NCBI GenBank assembly: GCA_905160935.1
Contig: CAJHZI010000794.1
Span: 3,487,501-3,551,500, forward strand
From: Enchytraeus crypticus
Taxonomy: Eukaryota > Annelida > Clitellata > Enchytraeida > Enchytraeidae
DNA length: 64,000 nt
Reading direction: 5' to 3'
How positions within the stretch are numbered: the stretch's first letter is position 1; each line of letters starts with the position of its first letter. This document shows positions 38,226-52,154 of the stretch, piece by piece. The notes under the pieces are model-generated. The model saw nothing but the letters and a program-made list of their open reading frames with translations, did no database searches and was not told where the DNA came from. A program made the position numbers and the translations under genes.

Positions 38226-41200
38226 CTGTCAAGACATTCATACCAAGCATTTTAATTTTATTATAAAAAATTGCTATACTAATATTCAGTTGCAATCATT
38301 TATTCAATACACTGTATATTTAATTGAAAATGCTACAATATTTCTAAGTCAAAACTAATTGGTTAATTGGAATTCAAGCAAAGATGATGACGATGATAAT
38401 GGTGAAGATGAAAATGTAACTAATAGAAGCTGGTGACACCCTACCTAGTGACACACTACCTAGTGACACACCCTCAAGTGACACACTACTTAGTGTCACA
38501 CCACCTAGTGACACACTACCTACTGACACACTACCTAGTGACACACCACCTAGTGACACACCACCTAATGACACACTACCTAGTGACACACCACCTAGTG
38601 ACACACCACCTAGTGACACACCACCTAGTGACACACTACCTACTGACACACTACCTACTGACACACCACCTACTGACACACCACCCAGTGACACACCACC
38701 TACTGACACACCACCTAGTGACACACCACCTAGTAACACACCACCTAGTGACACACTATCAAGTGACACACCACCTACTGAAACACCACCTAGTGACACA
38801 CCACCTAGTGACACACCACCTAGTGACACACTACCTACTGACACACTACCTAGTGACACACTACCTCGTGAGTTTAGGCACGTCAGCAGATGCTCTTTTT
38901 GTTGCTATCTCAGCAGACGTTCTTGTTGTTGTTTTCTCAGCAGACGCTCTTGTTGTTGTTATCTGAGCAGACGTTCTTGTTGTTGTTATCTCAGCAGACG
39001 CTCTTGCTGTTGTTATCCCAGCAGACGCTCTTGTTGTTGTTATCTCAGCAGAAGTTCTGTGGTTGCTCGTGATGAGAGCCGTGGTAACACTCGAGGCTCC
39101 ACCACTAGACGAGTCATCAGTCAATCCGGGTGTGAGGGATTTAGAGACTATCCCTGCTACTTCCGGAACGTACCAGTTAGGAGTCCACCTACGTTCAGCG
39201 TGGGACTCGTAAGCGGATTTCGCGCGAGATCCTGGAGCAGTTAACTCCACGGATACCACCGTGTCCGAGGGTAGGACATCCGGCCTGCCACCTACCGCTC
39301 CTAGACATTTATAAAAATATACGTTACGTCATGTTACGTCATAAGTGGACGTTAAAACCTTACTAACTTCTATTCTATTCTTCCTACTGTGCGTTATATT
39401 GTGATGATACGAGATTGAAAGTTAAAACCTCTATTTATATTTTTATTTTCTTTATTATTATTAACTGTATTAATTATAAGTTTTACTATTTGTCACTGAT
39501 ACTTAGAAAGTCTGAATGAAAAAGCAGATGATAAATTTGAGATAAAATATATATTACATAAGTAGAAGTTAACTTATTAACTTTTATTCTTTTTCTTATA
39601 AGTGATGTCATGATGATAAAGGAGTGAACGTTAAAAACCTTTACTAATTTGTATTCTCTTTCATATTACGTGTAAATAGGTCCACTGATAGAATTGACAT
39701 AATATTAATTATGTGATGATGAGATTTTGACTGAAATATTTATTCTGATATGAATTCATGCTGTATATTACTTTGGACTTCATATAACTTGTATGTAATA
39801 TTGTAGTGGCGTGTGATTCAGAAATAAACATAAACTCTCGGTATTAAATTTATTAATATAACTATACGTTTTATTATTTGTCACTGGTACTTAAACCGTC
39901 TGAAAGAAAAAGGAGATGATAAATTTGTATTTATTTTTTATTATTAGTGCAATTATGTTTATTATAAGACCTACTTAACTACAACAAACACAAACAGGTT
40001 GCCACGAGAGTTTTCAAGCTTACATTATCAGTTGAACTGGTAAGGGTTCAAAATCTTACTCATAAGTAGATAGCTTCCACATACTTCAATTACTAACAAA
40101 TTAATTCATTAGCAATTAATATTTTTAACTAATTAATTACTTCCACTTCACAAACACTTGGAAGATTGTGAATTAGATGTAAATCTATGTGAATTCTTAG
40201 TAAATCTACGTTAAAATACAACAGCTTCATGTGACCCTGTTTATGATAAAAAACGTCGATGGAAGAACACCCTGAGAGAAATAATTGACTTCATAATGGA
40301 CAGACTGTAGCATACCTTCATCCATGACATCTTGTTCCAATCTCTTCTCAGTAAATGATAACTCTGTTTCAACAACAGACTTCTGCCGATCAGTCACTGA
40401 CTTGCGCTTAGATGGAGACTGCTTCAAGGCTGTAATAATAATAATATTAATAATAATAATAATAAAGGTTTAACGTCCGTTTCCTCATCCAGGGATGATG
40501 TCAGGGACGTCCCCTCATCACATGTCACCACAAATCGATTCAACCCAAACGATCTGAAAAAATATGAGCTGAAGATAGTCTAATAGTAGTATACAACAAT
40601 AGTAAGAGAAATGATCAACTAGACACGTAATTTTAAATTGGTAGCTAAATATTTAAATTGGTAGCTAAATATTTAAAATCATATTACACTCAAGTAGTAT
40701 CTATAGGTTCTTACATTGAATACATCAGTCAATGCAGACAATATGAAATAAAATAAGGCAACCTACATTATAGTATTAGAATAATATGATGCCAATTATA
40801 TTGATTATGGAATTATATAAAATTCACCTTTGATCACATTGACAATGACGAAATACTCTTCACACGAACTGGCATTACATAATAGCTGATTAAATGAATA
40901 TGAATAAATGAATATGATTAAATGAATATGATTAAATGAATATGAATACGATTAAATGAATATGAATAAATGAATATGATTAAATGAATATGATTAAATG
41001 AATATGAATAAATGAATATGATTAAATGAATACGAATAAATGAATATGAATAAATGAACATATTTTACATAAAATTTAACATTAAATCAAATATATTTAC
41101 TCCTTGAACTACTGTGGTTCATTATTTCTTTTTGATATTGTATTTGTAATGTATATGATCTTCACAGGACAATTAAACTCATATTGGTGTTTTCAAATAA

Positions 41201-44200
41201 ATAAATAATAATAATTCTGTACTACACCAGATAGTAGATATTCATGAACGGAAACAAGCTACAGTAAGAGGCTTGTACATGCAGGATAACAACATGACAA
41301 ACTGATAGACCGATAACACACATTAAATACAGCAATTTACTAATTTATATAACATCACAATTCCTATAATGAAATTAAATATCCGCTGTGTAGAACACAT
41401 CAGTTTCAAACAGATGAAAAAAGGTGTTTAAATAAAACTAAATCTTTATAAATAAAATCATATACAACAAAATAGAGGAGTAATGAGTGTGAAATTAACT
41501 ATAAATATAATAATAAATATAATCATACATTAAATAAATTAAAATAAGCAATATCATTTTGCAATATCTTATCAAATAGAAATTTCTAATATTTACACCA
41601 ATCATCACAACTTTTGAACAAAAAAGAAAAAAAATTATAGCACCATGCAAATAGAACACAACCAGTGCACACTCACAAACCACACACAACAATCGGCAAG
41701 CCTTACCAAGCTCAACCAGCTTCTTAAACTTTGTTCTCGATGCTCTACTCAGAGGCGGTTCAACTGTAGTTTCAGTGCACACCAATACGTAGAATAGATT
41801 TATTATAAACTTTTTACTATAATTGCCTAACGGTTTAAACATGTGATGCTCAAAAGTGATAGATATAAACATAGTTGATCTCATTTCACTATATTGAGTA
41901 TTTACTTTTTTTATTTTTTATTTTATAAGTTTTATCGGCCAGCAATAAACCAGACAGAATCAAGCTGGGATAGATGACGTGATTGCTCATTGTGTCTCAG
42001 TAAATCTGTACTGACCCTTAATTAGATACTAGGCCTATATATCATGTGCAATTATTTATCCTTCATTTGCTTCAGAGCCTGAAAAACCTAAGTAACAGTG
42101 AAATAATCTCATTAGAGGGATATGTAATATGTATATGATTTTATCTAATTGCTAAGAAAAACATGGCCCAACACGAATAGATGCAATATTAGAATAACAA
42201 TAGCAACAGCTACACTGCATGCACTACAACAGCTCAAAAGAGTTTTATTGCACAGAATCATCAGCCCCGTGACACAAAATAGTAATAAAGATTAAATGAT
42301 CTTTTTTTCAGAAAAATCAATCAATACATCAACCATAATTAATCAATCAATAATTAATATATCGATCACTAAATCCACAGGTCTCAGTACTCAAATACAT
42401 TCCGATGCCGACTAATCCTATATCTACATTTTAACGCCCGATAAAGCTGCAGTGCTAAGTTTTGTATTCATTTAAGTACACACGTGTACCACTGGAGACG
42501 GTACAACAGAGCTTTAAACCAGTGGCTTCTTGCTTATCAGGCAAGGGTGCTACCAATGTGACTACCAAACAGTATCTACTGTAAATCTAAGCTAATTATA
42601 GTCTTATAAGGTTCACTTAAATTCGTAAGACAACAAATTTCAACGCTCTTATAGCCAGTAATACTTAAATTAAATAAAAAACAAGACTTAGGAAGAGAAA
42701 ATTCTATGCATCATAAATAAGAAATAAAACTCTAAGCTACAATTAATTCGATACAAGAAACTTGCACACAAAATCTACACTAACACAATCATGAGAAGGA
42801 AAGAAATGAAAAAAGAAATTCTACGTCGATAAATGCATGACTGCTAATTTTAGTACTTACGAGACGGAATTTTCTTGAACACGCTGTTGCCGAAGAAATT
42901 GAGGAACCTCTGAGCGTAATAACCAGGCCGATGAACTGAAACTGTGTCCTACAAGAAGAACAAAATTACAAACGTATAGAAAGAAAAGTATAACCTATGT
43001 TTGTAAATAATACCACACAAAACTCTGCTTTAGTTCACACTAAATATAAAACAATAACTATCTGAAAATAAGAGCAGAAAATGTTTAAGAAAAATAATAT
43101 AAAGGAAATAGAAATCAAAATATGCAGTGCAATATGCATTATATAATATTTATTATAAAGATAACAACATAATTTTATTATATTAAATTGTAGAAATATA
43201 GCTGATGGATATTACAGTATTTTAGCATTTTAATACATTTAACGAGTGTAAATTTCTAAAAATCAAAAAATGTTAACAAGAAAACTAGTACACTGATATT
43301 ATAACATGCAAACTTTAAGATTATATTATTAATTTATTATGTTATGCATAAGATATGTATCAAGTAAGCCTTAGAAGTATAAACAGTAATAATAATAGCA
43401 CAGCGACCGTAATAGAATAATAAAAAAATATGGTTGTATATATAGAATAATTAAGAATATGGTTGTAATAGAGTTGACAATACATTATGATTCTGCAAGA
43501 GACGTCCCTGTCATTGCTTTATGGCGAGGAATCGGACGTTCAATTCTTATTGATTGATTGATTGATTTTAAGTCAGGCAGAAAGTAGCCAGTTCAAATCC
43601 CAGCCGGCCACCTATGAGAGTAGCCATATTGTTCAGAAACAGTCGCTGAACATAAATTCTGCTCTAAATTTTAAATAAACAGAGTTTTTTCAGCTATATT
43701 TCCTACCAGAGAGAGGAAATTCATTTTAAAAATACATAATACATATAAAATACAAAATACAAACAAGAATACATAATAAATTACTAATATTCCAAATTGA
43801 TCAGTTCTCTACAGATAAAAAATCATACCCCATCGGCAACAATGGCTTTAAAGGTGTGCTCGAGTTTTTTAGAGAATCGGTAACTCTGCAGAATATCAAT
43901 AATACCGAGGTAGAGAACCAGCCTCTCTCCCTTCGACGTCCAAGCTCTTATTCCTCCTGTAAGTCTGTTCAATCAAGCAATCTATCCAATCAATCAATCT
44001 ATCCAACCAATTCAACCAATCAATTCAACCAAGTAATCCAATCAATCTATCCATCCAATCAATTCAACCAATCAATTCAACCAATCTATCCAATCAATTC
44101 AACCAATCAATTCAACCTAGCAATCAATCAACCATGCAATCAGTCGATCAGGTCTAGGAAATCTATCAGTTATTAACAAAGTTAATCATTCAGTAAGTCA

Positions 44201-47200
44201 ATCAGTCAATCAATGAATCTGTATATTAATCAATCCATCTATCAGTCAGTCAATGAATTAATCATTACTCAGTCAAGTAATGAGACAGTCAAACCATTAT
44301 CTATGATCTCATAACAAAATCCGTAATAGTAATATTAATGATAATATTAATAATAATAATTATAATTATTACGTTGACGTCACGTTAATGGCGAATGTTT
44401 ATATTTACAAAAAATAACGTTCACTTTGGATATACATTAACTATTATATCCATATTCATAAAATTTCGTGCCTCTAACTATTTTGAGTGACTGCGCCAAG
44501 TATCGAGTTGCTCTACTTAGAAATTTTGCGATGGTTACTTATTATATGCTGGATAATCACTGTGCTATAATCTACCCTTAAATTTATAGGTAGAAACATT
44601 CGTAAGATTATTTGGATATCATGCCTAATTGTGCTGGTCGTCCATTTGAGCCATGTCCTCAAGCACGTAACGACAGTTCTGTAAAGTTCTCACTCTGTGA
44701 CTTATATCTGTGTCCAGACTGCTTGGAGTATAGGTGGCCTACCTCCAGGAATAATGAGACGAATACAAGCAAGCCATATCTCATACAGGCTAATTCCAAG
44801 TTATACATCGAGCCTGTTTCTAACGTCAATTGTCTTTCACAAGGAACAGCTTCAGTCCGTCGCAACAAGGTATCAAGCTTTCAAGACTGTAGTTCTGTTT
44901 CTCCTGATTCATTACCTGCAGTCAAACACAGAACTTCTGGAGCTTGCAGTGTGTGCTTTTCTATACATCAAATCTGCAAAGAGACAGGAGCAATCCGCGT
45001 GCACGGTAAAATGTCAAACCGTTGCCCGGGGGCCCATTTTCCTCCGCGTCCAGAGTCTATCCTGTCGCTTCCCATTCAAGACGTTAACAAAAATCCTCAT
45101 TCTACCCGCATTTCTGCTTCGCCGCCTGAGCCCATCCTGGAACCTTCATCACCTCTACATAATGCTACAAGTTTGTTGCTGCACCCACCTTTACCATATA
45201 ACACAATCAAACACATTCCTAAAGCTGCTAGACCCAGTTGTGCTAAATCTTTGGCTAATATTCTTAATAAAATTTCCAATTGTCCACGGGATATAAATGA
45301 CTGGAGCCACTTATTTAACTTTGGAAAGGATGTTCTAATTGCACCTCCTCGTGCAGGGAAACGCATGAATCTGTCTAATGCAATAAAGAAAAGATCTGAA
45401 CTCTTTGACTGTCGTAAAGAGACTGCTCTCCCTAAGTACAAGTTTAATCGTTCTCCTGGCAATTCTGACAAGCTATATTCACTAATCAGGTCGAAAATAG
45501 AAGACGGCAACATGAGGGCTGCGGTCAGACTTCTATGCTCAGATGATGCTCCTGCCGCAGACAATCCGGACACTTTGCAAACCTGAAGGATAAGCATCCA
45601 ATTCTTTCAGAGGTTCTTCCGCCTGCTCCTGATCCTTTCACTACTCAATCATTTCAAGCCTCTGAGAATGGTATTTTAAATGCTGTTCGTAGTTTTCCAG
45701 CAGGTTCTTCTGCCGGTCCAGATGGTATCAGACCACAACATATTCTAGACTTAATAAATGATCGGGTATCCGGACCCATTCTTCTCCCAGCTCTTACCTC
45801 CTTCACCAACACTCTGCTGAACGGTGAGTGCCCGGACCCTATTAGGAAACTTCTGTTTGGTGGACGCCTAATAGCTATAGGTAAGAAAGATGGTGGAGTT
45901 CGTCCTATTGCCATTGGATACACCTGGAGGCGTATCGCAGCTAAATGCGCAAATGCACATGTTTCATCTAAAGTGGCATCATTCCTTTCGCCTATTCAGG
46001 TGGGTGTTGGAGTAAGTGGGGGCTGCGAAGCAACTGTGCATGCAGTCAGACGTTTTCTCACGTCGTTGCCGGAAAAATTCAGTGTAGTTAAATTAGACTT
46101 CAAGAATGCGTTCAACAATGTAAATAGATTTCAGATGCTTCAAGAAGTCTACAAATATATCCCAGAGATATACAAATTTTGCTACTCATCATACAGTGCA
46201 ACGTCACACCTCAAATACAACGATCACATCATTGAGTCTATGGTTGGTGTTCAGCAGGGAGATCCTCTTGGACCTCTTCTATTCAGCCTCACTATTCATC
46301 CTCTGCTCAAATCTCTGATCTGTCCTCTGAGAGTTGCATACTTAGACGATGTGACCCTTGGAGGAAGTGAGGATTCATTAAGCCACGATATTTGCAATAT
46401 TATGGAGAATGGGAAAGTTCTTGGCCTAGAATTGAACCTGAATAAATGTGAAATAGTTTCTCCCTGCCCTCAAACAATACGCCATCCAATACTACAATCA
46501 TTCAAAATGATACCCCAGGATGAGAGTTCACTTCTCGGAGCTCCTCTATCATTCGGAATTGCCATGGACAAATCACTTTCGACAAAAATTGTGGATCTTG
46601 AACTGGCCTCAAGTCGTTTGCCATTGATCTCCAGACATGACGCTTTGACAATACTTCGATATTCTCTTAGTATTTCTAAAATGTTGTACACACTGAGATC
46701 ATCTCCTTGTTTCAATCACCCAGCATTAATAGCATTTGATAATAAACTGAAAGAGTGCCTTTCCACGATGTCTAACATTGCCCTGTCTGATACTCAGTGG
46801 TCACAGGCTACTCTACCAGTTAAGAAAGGTGGGTTAGGTATTAGACAAACATCGCATGTTGCGCCCTCAGCTTTCATATCTTCATACATTTCTACCAGGC
46901 CACTTCAGGATTCCATTCTAGGTCACTTCTCATCCTATCATGATGTCAACTTTGATCTTGCTCTTTCATTATGGTCTGAACGGTATAACGCTGTAGCTCC
47001 AACTGGAGATAAAGATAAAATGCAAAAATTCTGGGACGCAGCAGCCATCGAAAAATGCTTTGAGCAGATTTTAAACTTTCAATCTGACGCATCTGATAGA
47101 GCAAGGCTCCTGGCTGTTTCAAGTCCACGAAGCAGTGACTGGTTACACGCCTTCCCTATCTCATCCTGCGGCCTTCATTTGGACGACGAGTCCGTTAGAG

Positions 47201-50200
47201 TTGCTATTGGCTTCAGACTTGGTGCTCGGCTGTGTGAGCCGCACACTTGTCCATGTGGTTCCATAGTAGACTCTAGAGGCATCCACAGTCTATCGTGCAA
47301 GAGGAGTGCAGGTAGGGCTAGTCGACATCACAATCTGAACGACATCGTTTGGCGTGCTCTTACCAAAGCCAGCATTCCTTCTATCAAGGAGCCTCCGGGT
47401 CTCTTTCGGTCTGATGGAAAGCGCCCGGATGGCCTTACTCTCATTCCGTGGCAAAAGGGTAAGTGCTTAGCATGGGATGTAACAGTCTCTGATACCCTAG
47501 CCAATTCTTACCTTCACGTAACTTCATCTTCGGCTGGCGGAGCAGCCGAACTGGCTGCCAGAAGGAAACTCGAGAAATATAAGGATTTGCCTTCAGTCTA
47601 CGACTTCATGCCAATAGCAATTGAAACATTTGGCCCAACGAATGAAGCTGCCTCAGAGTTTATCAACATATTAGGTAGAAAAATTTCAGATATTACCGAT
47701 GATAATCGTGAAACCTCTTTCTTGAGGCAAAGAATTTCAATGGCACTTCAGCGCTTTAATGCTGTCTGTTTTAGAGGATCGTTTTCTCATTCTGATGATC
47801 CTGCTTCTGAGGATAATGTGAATCCTACTACCTCTCATGGTTTACCTGTCTCGATTGCTACAGCTGCTATGACCATAATTCTAGCTGATGCACCAGACGG
47901 AACCATGCCTTCAGATTTCGATTCCATTTCAAGCTCCTGTTTGTTTAATCCTTTGACAGCGCCACTTGAAACTTCTGAACCTTTCAATGGAGCACATCCA
48001 CTGCTGTCTTCGATCTCTAATGATGCGTCATCATATGATTTAGAAGTGGTAGGTTCGAATGAGAAAGACAGAAACGATGTCGTAGCATATAACACGGACA
48101 GCTTTAACTCAGCTGCTACTGTTACAAAGAGAAGCAGACGAGGATCTCGCAGATCTGTTCTTGACATGACCATCGTTGAAGCTAAAGCAATGTGTGGAGA
48201 AATGGACAATTCGTCCAGTCGACAACTAAGGAAGCGTAAACCACATCCAGAATCTAATGTTAATAGGATTTACGAGACTCATGACATGAGAAAACAGAAA
48301 CCTACAAAGGCAATGAACTTCATAGTCACAGACCCTAAGACTAATGAAGGGCCTGAGGGAAAGATCCTAGAGAACTCATCGGCTGAAAAATCATCATTTT
48401 CAGCAATAAAATCGTCTGAATCAAGTAAGATCCTTATGTATGTTCACAGTTTTCTTCTTGAGTATCGTAACTCGGTGGCCATCAGTCCTCTCATAAATCT
48501 ATCCTACATTCCTGGGATCTCATATGTCAAGGATCTGTACGGGTTCACCGGCTCTACTCTCGACACACCCGGTAAACCTTTGCATTGTTCTGCTTCCCAC
48601 AATCATCAGATTGCTAATGGAGTGAGTTGGGTGGCGGGGCTGAAGAAGAAGAAAGTAGAAGTACTTATAGGTACGGCTATATGTCCGCGTTCTGCTGAAA
48701 TTTGTGTCTTGGGTGGCAAATCACAAACAAATTTCAAACGTCGCGTGTTGTCGCCTGAAGTCCCTAAACTCTTTGAGCCCCTCAACATCGATGACATTGC
48801 ATTACCTCGATGTTCTACATCATCAATAGGGAATATGTCGCTGTACAAACCTTCAGCTATCGCTTACGAAGTCAGCTACGACGTGGATTTGCTGATGCTG
48901 ACCTCGAGAGTTCTGTGTAGTGGTAGTGTTTCGCCAGTATTGAACTGTAGTTTTGCCTCAGTGCAGAACTTCCATCACATTGCACTTCCATCACATCACG
49001 GCCGTCAGACACTTCATATGAAACAGAAGAAGAAGATGCAGTCGTGGAGGCCTCAGATTCAGCGGGTGCTTCATTTCAATCTCCAGAAGCAACAACAACA
49101 TCAGAGCTTTGATCGACAGCATATCGGGTTTTCTGTGAGCTCACCAGGATCATCTGGCTCCCTGCCTCCAACACACTCCTCGACCCACAAACCTCTGCGA
49201 GGGGCAGGGCCTCAGCTCTCGAGCCTGGCCACTGCGAGTGTTGACTCCCCAGTGAGGTGCCCCAAGTTCAGGGGACACCAGCCGCAGAACCCGATCAGCT
49301 CACCGGCTGGGTTGACCCCTCAGGTTCTTCTGCGTCCTGACACTGACACCTCTCAGCCGCCGCAAGATGGTTACGTTCAACCCACGGCTGACCTGCTCTC
49401 TCCGTTCTACGTCAACCATCCGTTCAGTCTGGAGATCAATGCTCTGATACAGCCTCTTGGTAGAGCTCAGTCTGCTCCCACGAGATCTGATCAGCAGCTG
49501 TTTGGTCTGCCACTGCTACATCAACAGCAGCCTCATGCTGCTGGAATGAGGCGGGAGCGCAGCAGTCAGCTGATTGGTGGGGAGCAATTTTCTATGATAT
49601 CGGAGTTGGTGAAGAGCGAGACGGGAGGGAGATCTGAGTGCAGATCAGCCGATATCACATAGAAGATTTCAGAAAAACTTAAATGTTCGTCAATTTCTAC
49701 ACCAAGGATTATAATTTAAAAAAGTTTAACGTCCGTTTCCTCATGCAAGGATGATGTCAGGAACGTCATCAATTTCATCACTAATATGGTCACTACATTA
49801 CAAATAATAGTAATAATTTTAGAGCTTAAATTCCAAAGTGTTTCAACTTCACTGATTGCATTGATTAATGCATACTATAAGAATTAACTGATTATATGAA
49901 TTGTTTTTCTCAAAATGTAAACATAAAAGAGGAATAGAAATGTATGATACTTTTCAGAATTTCATATTTAATATTAATTTAATATTAATATTAAACAATA
50001 TATAATTTAATATAGTATATTTTTTAATATTAATTTAATATATTCAAATTTAATATTTCATACATTAGTACAATTCATACGTTATGTCAGAAGATTCTGA
50101 ACCCATGGTATCAGAGGTCGGGGCATGAATTGATTCCATAGCTGTCGAGTACTGAGCTAACCGGTATCGACCGGATCTCTGGCGCGTTATTTCTGCAGCA

Positions 50201-52064
50201 CAACAATAACAAACAATCAATAACTCTGACGTGTTATTTCTGCAATATAACAATAACAAACAACCAATAACTCTGACGTGTTATTTCTGCAATATAACAA
50301 TAACAAACAATCAATAACTCTAACGTGTTATTTCTGCAATATAACAATAACAAACAATCAATAACTCTGACGTGTTATTTCTGCAATATAACAATAACAA
50401 ACAATCAATAACTCTAACGGGTTATTTCTGAAGTATAATAATAAAATTCTGTATAGTCAGAGATGTAACAATTCTGCAAGATATTAATAAACAATCAGTA
50501 TACACTGGATCTTTAAAATGTTAATATAGCCATAACAAACAAGCGATATGACATCTCAGGGGTCAGAAAGTGTTATATCTGTAATATGGCTATAACAAAT
50601 AACCACACAAGTGCAAACACACACATGCATACACGCATACAGACATCAACATTATGTAACATTTTATTACAAATTAATAACAGTTTTAACAATGCTATAA
50701 TTTCCTCACTTAAAGACCCTACACGCAAATAGAAACAACCAGAATAAAAACATGTCTTGATTCAATAAAATGATTATCTTGAGTAAAATAAAGATGTAAA
50801 AAATGAATTTACAGCAGGACCTGCAATTTAACTGTAGGATCAGACAAGAAAAACTAAACTTCAACATACCGTTTTGATTTGCTTCTTCATTAGAATCACT
50901 TATAAAAGTCTGAGACGCTGTTGCTTCGACAGACTAAAGAAAATCAATACTAATAGTTATAATGCTTATCTCAATAAACACTCTACATAAGTTTAGCTAT
51001 TTTTAATGATTTAATATCAGCTATTTTAAAATAATTTAGTATCACAATAGACGCATTAATAACAAACTAGTTTAACAATAGTAGAACACATTCTGAATAT
51101 ATCTATTAACTAACTTTGTAAAATAATGTCAATGACTTTCATCGAAACTGATATTAAACCAGGCTAAAGTTGGCTTAAAGTGTTATCAGTGCATTATTCA
51201 ATCATTCTTAACTAAGTTCCGGAAATACTTAGAGCAGCGAAGTGAGATGTAGTCAGTCTAACTGGAGAACTTCAGAAGTGACTAAGTCAAAGTCCATAAA
51301 CGAGGTGCATAATGGAAAAATTAGCCTCTCAAAGTTCTGATCTGCAAATAGTCACTCACACGTTAAAAATTTGTAGTATGTTACATCTAAATTGTTAATT
51401 TTTATAATGAATACGATTTTGTCACATCATTTAGCATCACAAATCCTTGATTCATTCATGCATTCAAATTCATTTGTTCAAGAGTACTAATTGCCGAATG
51501 ACCTAGGAATTGAACTCACATTTCTTCTAAATTACTAGTCAAGCTAGGCTGGCCGTGCTCATAACACTGCACAAATAAACCACGACATTCAATCCCAGCC
51601 TGACCTTCTTATGGCACAAAAAATGATGCTAGCCTCATAATTACACAGTCCACTTCTAAATAATAGCTATTTTGAGGCGACTCAGCAATAATAGCAAGTA
51701 GTAAGTAGATTGCAGAAATATCAGTACAACAGAAGTCTTGAGATCACTAAATAAAGCCCGACTTATTAAACATTCAGATGTACAGTAGACATTCGGATAA
51801 GCAACAAACAATATTTTATGGATACGATATGAGACAATATATTATGTTACCTTTTGATTTGATGCAAAATCGAGATTATGTATCGCCAGTAGTAGACTAT
51901 AGTCCATTATTTTGAAGCTCTGTAATAACTGAAATAAACGATTAAACATGTTAATAAATCAATCAATTACAGTTTTCCATTAGAAAAAATCATTTTACGC
52001 CAGTAAATATAAACCTATTGAAATTTAAAAAAACAATTATCTCTCTCTCACACTCTCTCTCTTA

Positions 52065-52154
<90 letters not shown>

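Larger units (their letters stand above)
40430..42860. other. PIP5K introns 15 and 14
   Basis: They contain a family C repeat (40440-40520, -), a 14-bp GATTAAATGAATAT array (40895-41060), a SINE-A 3' fragment (41819-41896, +) and a tRNA-like stretch on - at about 42495-42570. Confidence 0.6.
44612..49662 (+). mobile_element. Non-LTR retrotransposon with RT and restriction-like endonuclease, antisense in PIP5K intron 12
   Basis: The layout is N-terminal Cys-rich finger, RT, CPCG...H....C knuckle, then a PD...D...K endonuclease domain, as in the R2/NeSL/CRE-type group. Two long frames, separated by one frameshift at 45547-45586, are otherwise intact, so the insertion is probably recent. Exact ends, target duplication and 3' tail could not be defined; a family C repeat at 49718-49775 lies just past the stop. 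The subfamily is not assigned. Confidence 0.85.

Noticed and set aside
38374-38966. Long frames with GVSLG (-) and THYLV (+) repeats
   Set aside because: They come from the 15-bp minisatellite and are not in the PIP5K exon frame.
45973-46000. ATG at 45973 as the start of the RT protein
   Set aside because: Conserved RT sequence continues upstream in the same frame to 45583, so the ATG is internal.
49400-49470. FoxA-like conserved tail motif (NHPFS) in the retrotransposon extension
   Set aside because: Only five or six residues agree and spacing to the next hydrophobics differs; no forkhead domain is present.
50176-50440. Possible CRISPR-like array
   Set aside because: Units are contiguous 47-bp tandem repeats without unique spacers, in an animal intron.
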